Shown piece after piece: positions 58,229 to 64,000 of a stretch of 64,000 bases of DNA (positions are counted from its first letter, which is position 1; every line of letters begins with the position of its first letter). Source of the stretch: Cytophagales bacterium CG12_big_fil_rev_8_21_14_0_65_40_12 (GTDB lineage: Bacteria; Bacteroidota; Bacteroidia; Cytophagales; Cyclobacteriaceae); assembly GCA_002786855.1 (NCBI GenBank), contig PCUU01000026.1, forward strand, positions 1-64,000, in the 5' to 3' direction. The position numbers and the translations under genes were made by a program. Under the pieces are notes generated by a model. The model was not told the origin of the DNA and did not search any database. It saw only the letters and a program-made list of their open reading frames with translations.

Positions 58229-59629
58229 TCAGCTTTTCAAACTTCCGATCATATCTTCTGGCTTCACCCACTCATCAAATTCATTTGGAGTTAAGTAGCC
58301 AAGGTTAACTGCCTCCTCTTTCAAGGTTGTTCCATTCTCATGTGCTGTTTTGGCAATTTTAGCCGCCTTTTCGTAGCCAATTTTTGTATTCAGCGCTGTG
58401 ACGAGCATCAGCGAATTGTTCAAATGCTGTTTGATGCTTTTATAATCTGGCTCTATGCCAATGGCGCAGTTATCATTAAAAGACACACAAGCATCACCAA
58501 TCAAACGTGCAGACTGCAATAAATTATAGGCCATTACGGGTTTAAAAACATTCAATTCATAATGCCCCTGCGCACCACCAAAGGTAACGGTAACATCATT
58601 GCCTATGACCTGAGCGCAAACCATCGTCATTGCCTCGCATTGCGTAGGGTTAACTTTGCCTGGCATAATCGATGACCCTGGCTCGTTAGAAGGAATGATA
58701 ATTTCTCCAATACCAGATCTTGGCCCAGAGGCAAGCATTCTAATATCGTTCGCGATTTTATTCAAAGAGACCGCCATTTGCTTTAGTGCCCCATGCGTTT
58801 CTACAAAAGCATCGTGGGCGGCTAAAGCCTCAAATTTATTTTCTGCTGTAATAAATGGGTGACCAGTAAATTCAGCAATTTTTTCGGCAACCAATTCTGA
58901 ATAGCCTGCTGGAGTATTGATACCAGTACCCACAGCCGTTCCACCAAGTGCTAGTTCGGAAAGGTGTTCTAAAGTATTTTTTATAGCCTTCAATCCATGG
59001 TTAAGTTGTGAAACATACCCAGAAAACTCTTGGCCTAAGGTCAATGGTGTCGCATCCATTAAATGGGTCCTGCCAATTTTCACCACATTCATAAACTCCT
59101 TAGACTTGGCTTGAAGCGTATCTCTCAACAGCTCCACTCCCGGAATTGTGTTTTCAACTATCAATTTATAAGCAGCAATGTGCATGCCTGTAGGGTAAGT
59201 ATCATTAGAAGATTGTGATTTATTCACATCGTCATTGGGGTGTACTTCTGTTTTGCCTTCGCCCAATTTATGGCCTGAATTTACATGCGCCCTATTAGCG
59301 ATCACCTCATTCACATTCATATTTGACTGTGTGCCAGAACCAGTTTGCCAGATCACAAGTGGGAATTGATCATCTAGTTTACCTTCTAAAATCTCATCAC
59401 AGACTTTCGAGATCATGTCGCGCTTTTCTACTGAAAGCACTCCCAACTGATGATTGGTATGGGCAGCGGCCTTTTTCAAATAAGCGAAGCCATGAACAAC
59501 TTCTAAAGGCATGCTTGCTTCCGGGCCAATTTTAAAATTGTTTCTAGAGCGTTCGGTTTGAGCTCCCCAATATTTATCTGCGGGAACTTGTACTTCCCCC
59601 ATCGTATCTTTTTCGATTCTGTATTCCAT
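58229..59629 (-). CDS. fumC: Class II fumarate hydratase
   Basis: [56 protein letters not shown] track start 59662; [11 protein letters not shown] start preferred. Confidence 0.97.
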   Translation of the reverse strand: MEYRIEKDTMGEVQVPADKYWGAQTERSRNNFKIGPEASMPLEVVHGFAYLKKAAAHTNHQLGVLSVEKRDMISKVCDEILEGKLDDQFPLVIWQTGSGTQSNMNVNEVIANRAHVNSGHKLGEGKTEVHPNDDVNKSQSSNDTYPTGMHIAAYKLIVENTIPGVELLRDTLQAKSKEFMNVVKIGRTHLMDATPLTLGQEFSGYVSQLNHGLKAIKNTLEHLSELALGGTAVGTGINTPAGYSELVAEKIAEFTGHPFITAENKFEALAAHDAFVETHGALKQMAVSLNKIANDIRMLASGPRSGIGEIIIPSNEPGSSIMPGKVNPTQCEAMTMVCAQVIGNDVTVTFGGAQGHYELNVFKPVMAYNLLQSARLIGDACVSFNDNCAIGIEPDYKSIKQHLNNSLMLVTALNTKIGYEKAAKIAKTAHENGTTLKEEAVNLGYLTPNEFDEWVKPEDMIGSLKS

Positions 59630-59745
59630 AGGATGAAATTTGTGCTGGCCAAAATTAGTCAATGAAGAAGGAGTAAGAAAGCATTTCGAAAGCGGAATTC
59701 ACCGATTTTAAAATAAAGCTAAAAAGCCTTGACGAATAGTTCGTT

Positions 59746-59777
59746 CGTTTACCGATGTTGGCCGTGCGTTTACCGAT
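59746..59777 (+). promoter_or_regulatory. Direct repeat CGTTTACCGAT x2 at 21-bp period, candidate LytTR operator
   Basis: 59746-59756 and 59767-59777 identical 11-mers upstream of TACATTTG (-7 candidate, 59808-59815). Confidence 0.55.
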
Positions 59778-59887
59778 TTGCGCCAACAGCAAAGCGACCA
59801 ATGCACGTACATTTGAATGTATTTAAAGCCCAAAGGTCAAAAACGAGGCAATAAAAGAAACGACAAACTCAAACAACAACACAACAA

Positions 59888-59909
59888 GCAGGCAGTGAAA
59901 GCTGCCTGC
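59888..59909 (+). promoter_or_regulatory. 5' UTR hairpin GCAGGCAG-TGAAAG-CTGCCTGC
   Basis: Perfect 8-bp stem, 6-nt loop, no T-run, 19 bp before the ATG at 59929. Confidence 0.6.
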
Positions 59910-59928
59910 CACTAAAACAACGAAAACT

Positions 59929-60627
59929 ATGTCACAGTCAGTTAACAAAAGGTACATTATCGGAGCGATCTTCCTTGTAATAGGTTCGCTTTGGACACTC
60001 GACAATCTTGATATTCTGAGTTTCAGAATTCCTTGGTACTTCCGTCAGTGGTATTCCATCATGATCCTTATCGGTTTATTGGTAGCCACCGTCCGCGAAA
60101 AAGTCGGATTTGGACTTACACTTATGGCCATAGGTACGGCCTTCTTACTCAGAGATGTCTATTACCTAGATTTCAGGGATATTTTTGACTTCTGGCCAGT
60201 TGTGTTCATCATTATCGGTGTCTCGTTGATCTTCCGAAGAAATAAAGAACACAGTGGGGTAAACGAAAAAAAAAATACTGACTCAGAATTAGATATGGTA
60301 GACGAAATTGCCCTTTTCGGAGGTGCAGAAAGAGTAGTTACCTCAAAGCAGTTTAAAGGCGGAAAGTTGACCTCTATTTTCGGAGGCACCGACTTAAACC
60401 TGATTAACGCAGAGCTTGCCAGCGGCACGAATGTTTTGGATGTATTCGTTTTGTTCGGTGGAACTGACATTAGAGTTCCTTCCGATATGAATGTCAAGGT
60501 AAAAGTAACTGCCATTTTCGGAGGATTTTCAGATGAACGTAAAATCCTTGCGGAAAACGAAGCCAACAATGGAAAAGAATTGATCATCAAAGGATTAGTG
60601 CTTTTCGGAGGCGGTGAAGTAAAATAA
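59929..60627 (+). CDS. LiaF-like membrane protein (cell wall-active antibiotic response domain)
   Basis: N-terminal TM helices; repeated LFGGAERV / IFGGTDLNL / LFGGTDIRVP / IFGGFSDERK beta-helix. Confidence 0.88.
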   Translation: MSQSVNKRYIIGAIFLVIGSLWTLDNLDILSFRIPWYFRQWYSIMILIGLLVATVREKVGFGLTLMAIGTAFLLRDVYYLDFRDIFDFWPVVFIIIGVSLIFRRNKEHSGVNEKKNTDSELDMVDEIALFGGAERVVTSKQFKGGKLTSIFGGTDLNLINAELASGTNVLDVFVLFGGTDIRVPSDMNVKVKVTAIFGGFSDERKILAENEANNGKELIIKGLVLFGGGEVK

Positions 60628-60725
60628 TAATTGGTTAAAATGAAATGGGTATTGCGACTGGTCATTGCAATACCCATCAATTTTTTCTCGCTACTATTTC
60701 ATAATTTAGGGTTCACATCAATTCA

Positions 60726-61781
60726 ATGAACCACCCTTTTCTCAAAAACAAAGGCTTAATTTTTTACTCGGCAGCATGGTTATTTGTAGCCATACTCTTC
60801 GGCTTGGGACTTCATTATTTCTATGATGCCCCTACCAAAGAAGCGCTGATTGATAGCTTCATCTTTAACGGCATTTTCTATGGACTCGGTTTGGCTTATT
60901 GGTTTGTGGTTCGTTATAACTCATTCGATTCTTCTCAAATTCTCAATCTTTTTGTCAGCCATTTGGCTGCTGCAGCCCTCTCGGTAACAGTAGGCGTTTT
61001 TCTCACCATTACCATCATTAAAAGTTTACTGCCGCAGGATGAAGTTTCTCTGGCCCTACTCAATATTTCAATGGCCTGGCGGGCAGCGCTTGGTTTGCTC
61101 TATTATGCTGTGATCATTCTGGTGTATCACCTTATCAAATACTATGACGATTTAAGGGAAAGAAGCCAACAACAAACCCAACTAGAATCCATGCTGAAGG
61201 AGTCGGAATTGGAAATGTTGAAATCACAGATCAATCCCCATTTTATCTTTAATAGCTTAAATTCAATTGCTTCGTTGACCATTACTGCCCCAAGCCAAGC
61301 CAGAGAAATGGTGGTCAAACTATCAGATTTTTTACGCTATTCTCTTGGCAAGGAAAACAAACAATTGAATAGTCTGGAAGAAGAACTGGCCAACCTTCTA
61401 CTCTATTTAGAAATTGAAAAAGTACGCTTTGGCGATCGTCTAAAAGTGGAAACTGAAATTACCGAAGCCGCAAAACACTTAGACCTTCCCAACCTTATCC
61501 TTCAACCTTTGATCGAAAACGCAATCAAGCATGGTATTTATGAAAGCTTGGGCGATGTCACTATCCGTTTAAAAGCATCAGAAGAAAATGGCGTTCTGCG
61601 CGTGTTTATGACCAATGAATTCGATCCTGAAGCAATAAGCAAAAAAGGAAAAGGTATAGGACTTAAAAACGTGCGAGAACGATTGAGGGTGATTTATGGG
61701 GTGCCAAAATTGGTTTTCACCGAAACGAATGATAATTTATTCACTGTCCGATTGGACATTCCACAATTAACCGAGAAATGA
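60726..61781 (+). CDS. LytS/YehU-type sensor histidine kinase
   Basis: LKSQINPHFIFNSLNSIASL H-box; LPNLILQPLIENAIKHGI; GKGIGLKNVRERL. Confidence 0.95.
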   Translation: MNHPFLKNKGLIFYSAAWLFVAILFGLGLHYFYDAPTKEALIDSFIFNGIFYGLGLAYWFVVRYNSFDSSQILNLFVSHLAAAALSVTVGVFLTITIIKSLLPQDEVSLALLNISMAWRAALGLLYYAVIILVYHLIKYYDDLRERSQQQTQLESMLKESELEMLKSQINPHFIFNSLNSIASLTITAPSQAREMVVKLSDFLRYSLGKENKQLNSLEEELANLLLYLEIEKVRFGDRLKVETEITEAAKHLDLPNLILQPLIENAIKHGIYESLGDVTIRLKASEENGVLRVFMTNEFDPEAISKKGKGIGLKNVRERLRVIYGVPKLVFTETNDNLFTVRLDIPQLTEK

Positions 61782-62524
61782 TCAAAGCACTTATAGTTGA
61801 TGACGAAAAATTAGCCCGAGATATTATCAAGGCCTATTTGAAAAACTTTGCTCAAATCGAAGTGGTTGCAGAATGCGCTGATGGTTTTGAAGGTTTAAAA
61901 TCTATTCAAGAGCATAAGCCAGATTTACTCTTTTTGGACATTCAAATGCCAAAAATTACGGGTTTCGAATTGCTCGAACTCATTGAAAATCCTCCTGTGG
62001 TTATTTTCAGCACTGCCTTCGATCAATATGCCATTAAAGCTTTCGAACTCAACGCTACCGACTATTTACTAAAGCCTTATGCCGAAGAGCGATTCAAAGG
62101 AGCAGTTCAAAAGGCGGTTAACAAAATTGAAAGCCATGTACCCGCCCAAGCCGAAATTGAAAAGCTTACCGAAAAACGCGAGGAGTTGGCCGAAGGTATC
62201 GACCGAATGGTGGTAAAAACAGGCAATAAAATCCACATTCTTGGTTTAGATCAAATCACCCATTTCGAAGCGCAAGATGATTATGTAGCTATTCATTCTA
62301 CCCAAGGAAAATTTTTGAAGCTATTGCGCATGAAGCATTTAGAGGACAATCTTCCTCAAACTGAATTTATCCGCATTCATCGTTCTCATATCGTGTCTAT
62401 CAAGCATATTGAAAAGCTCGAACTTTACGAAAAAGACAATTACTTACTTAGCCTTAAAAATGGAGTTCAACTGCCTGTAAGCCGCAATGGGCATGCTAAA
62501 CTGAAAGAGGTTTTGAAGTATTAG
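61778..62524 (+). CDS. LytTR family response regulator
   Basis: Receiver domain (DDEK, LLFLDIQMP) and LytTR domain (FIRIHRSHIVSIKHIEKLELYEKDNYLLSLKNG). Confidence 0.95.
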   Translation: MIKALIVDDEKLARDIIKAYLKNFAQIEVVAECADGFEGLKSIQEHKPDLLFLDIQMPKITGFELLELIENPPVVIFSTAFDQYAIKAFELNATDYLLKPYAEERFKGAVQKAVNKIESHVPAQAEIEKLTEKREELAEGIDRMVVKTGNKIHILGLDQITHFEAQDDYVAIHSTQGKFLKLLRMKHLEDNLPQTEFIRIHRSHIVSIKHIEKLELYEKDNYLLSLKNGVQLPVSRNGHAKLKEVLKY

Positions 62525-62562
62525 TCGGGAGTCGGGAGTCGGGAGTCGGGAGTCGGGAGTCG
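62523..62562. repeat. Tandem heptamer array (AGTCGGG), about 5.7 copies
   Basis: Perfect 7-bp periodicity starting within the TAG stop of the LytTR gene. Confidence 0.97.
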
Positions 62563-62736
62563 TTTAATAATTTTTTTAAGGAGAAAAGGTTCTACTAATT
62601 CGAACAAGAATTAATGTTTATTGAGAATAATTTAAACAGTCTCGAACCGTACATCAATCAACGAGAGCTTAGAGCTGAGTTTTTGAAACTTTGGGTCGAA
62701 AATCAAAAGAAGTGAAATCTCGTTATATTTGACACC

Positions 62737-63039
62737 ATGAAAATCGAGCAAAAACAGCTAGACGAAATTATACAACTCTGTGCTTCAAATAGGGTAAGAT
62801 CACTTTCTGCTTTTGGTTCGGTAACTAGAGAAGATTTCAATGATCAATCAGACATCGATTTATTGGTTGATTTTGAAGAAGAAGATCCTTACAAGTACAC
62901 AGACCTCTACTTTAACCTAAAAATGAAACTTGAGAAGTTGTTAAAAAGAAAGGTTGATTTAATTGAGGAGAGAGGCATAAAAAATCGCCTATTCAGAAGC
63001 CAATTAGAAAAGTCGAAAGTTCAAATTTATGGATTATAG
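62737..63039 (+). CDS. mntA: MntA-type minimal nucleotidyltransferase antitoxin
   Basis: SAFGSVTREDFNDQSDIDLLVDF (GSxxR...DxD) and C-terminal MNT features. Confidence 0.88.
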   Translation: MKIEQKQLDEIIQLCASNRVRSLSAFGSVTREDFNDQSDIDLLVDFEEEDPYKYTDLYFNLKMKLEKLLKRKVDLIEERGIKNRLFRSQLEKSKVQIYGL

Positions 63040-63361
63040 AATTCAGACATGGCTGCTAAATATCGAACAGGCCATCAATTAAATCTTTGAATTTCTACCC
63101 GACCGCATGGACTTCTTTGCTTATAAAAAAGACCTCAAAACAAAGAAAGCCATTGAGCGCAACCTAGAAATCATTGGCGAAGCGGTGAAAAGAATTCTTG
63201 ACATAGATGAGCACTTCCCAATTGAAAATGCACGACAAATAGTCAACACTAGGAATAGAATTATCCATGATTATGACAACATCTCGGATGAAGTAATCTG
63301 GACAATCGTCACTCGGGAGCTACCTAAACTCAAAAAGGAAGTTGATCATCTATTGAAGTAG
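63029..63361 (+). pseudogene. hepT: HepT-type HEPN ribonuclease toxin interrupted by in-frame TAA (63080-63082)
   Basis: MDYRIQTWLLNIEQAIN*IFEFLPDRMDFFAYKK...RNLEIIGEAVKRI...TRNRIIHDYDNI; ATG overlaps the mntA stop; the 3' part remains open from ATG 63107. Confidence 0.82.
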
Positions 63362-63391
63362 CTAAAAAAGCGTTTTTCTCAAACCCCAATC

Positions 63392-64000
63392 CTACTTCTT
63401 CAATTTCCCTTTAAGGTCGTTCAGTTTTAATAAAGCTTCTACTGGTGAAATGGTATTGATATCTAGGTTTTCCAAAATTTCTTTGATTTCCAGGAATGTA
63501 GGATCAGCTTCGAAAAGGTTGAGTTGAAAGTTGTTTTTCGGAATGTCTTTGATTTTCTGATTCGTGTTATTTCGGATTTTATCCTTTTCTAAATGGCGCA
63601 TAATTTCAGCTGCCCTGATTACCACAGGGTTGGGCATGCCCGCCATTTGTGCCACATGAATTCCGAAGCTGTGTTCGCTGCCACCCTCCTTAAGCTTACG
63701 CATAAAAATCACCTTGTTGCCCACTTCCTTTACCGACACATTGAAGTTTTTAATGGCAGGAAAATCTTCTTGCAATTGGTTCAACTCATGATAATGGGTA
63801 GCAAAAAGCGTTTTGGGCTTAAATTTTTCGTGGTTGTGCAAGTACTCCACAATGGACCATGCGATCGAAATACCATCGTAAGTGCTGGTACCGCGACCAA
63901 TTTCGTCCATCAATACCAAGCTGCGATTGCTCAGGTTATTCAGAATACTGGCCGTTTCTGTCATCTCTACCATAAAAGTGGACTCTCCTTTTGACAGGTT
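63392..64000 (-). CDS. mutS: DNA mismatch repair protein MutS, C-terminal part (continues beyond window)
   Basis: [58 protein letters not shown]. Confidence 0.97.
   Translation of the reverse strand, partial: NLSKGESTFMVEMTETASILNNLSNRSLVLMDEIGRGTSTYDGISIAWSIVEYLHNHEKFKPKTLFATHYHELNQLQEDFPAIKNFNVSVKEVGNKVIFMRKLKEGGSEHSFGIHVAQMAGMPNPVVIRAAEIMRHLEKDKIRNNTNQKIKDIPKNNFQLNLFEADPTFLEIKEILENLDINTISPVEALLKLNDLKGKLKK

Noticed and set aside
1-64000. tRNA or rRNA genes, prophage, integrative element
   Set aside because: No cloverleaf-like or rRNA sequence was recognised by eye, and no phage structural, integrase or conjugation genes appear apart from the single IS. tRNAscan-SE would be needed to exclude tRNAs formally.

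Overview
This is a Bacteroidetes-type chromosomal window, probably Cytophagales-like. The evidence is SusC/SusD, PorP/SprF, T9SS sorting domains, CHU_C-type C-termini and TAnnTTTG promoter elements. Most of it is housekeeping: a minus-strand dcw cluster (mraZ-rsmH-ftsL-ftsI-murE-mraY), polyprenyl synthase, bioF, gpsA, queE, folD, lepA, hemH, cysteine desulfurase, glmM-like mutase, mazG, lptB, recJ, fumC and a partial mutS. Accessory content: one complete IS3-family element (23471-24853), a SusC/SusD locus, T9SS cargo proteins, an HTH-fused cytosine methyltransferase divergent from a Vsr-like nuclease, a LiaF-like/LytS/LytTR operon, and a MntA/HepT toxin-antitoxin pair whose toxin gene carries an in-frame stop. 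The most interesting signals are non-coding: (i) 7/8-bp tandem arrays with different unit sequences that share related 3' flanks; (ii) two intergenic structured-RNA candidates, each ending in an intrinsic terminator (about 7320-7436 and 45025-45188); (iii) a MraZ box of four exact 10-bp-phased decamers; (iv) an inverted-repeat operator over the HTH-methylase promoter; (v) 21-bp-phased direct repeats upstream of the LytTR operon; (vi) two outer-membrane protein genes whose signal peptides only appear if translation starts at an ATC codon. All calls are by eye from the sequence and supplied translations. No database search was run.
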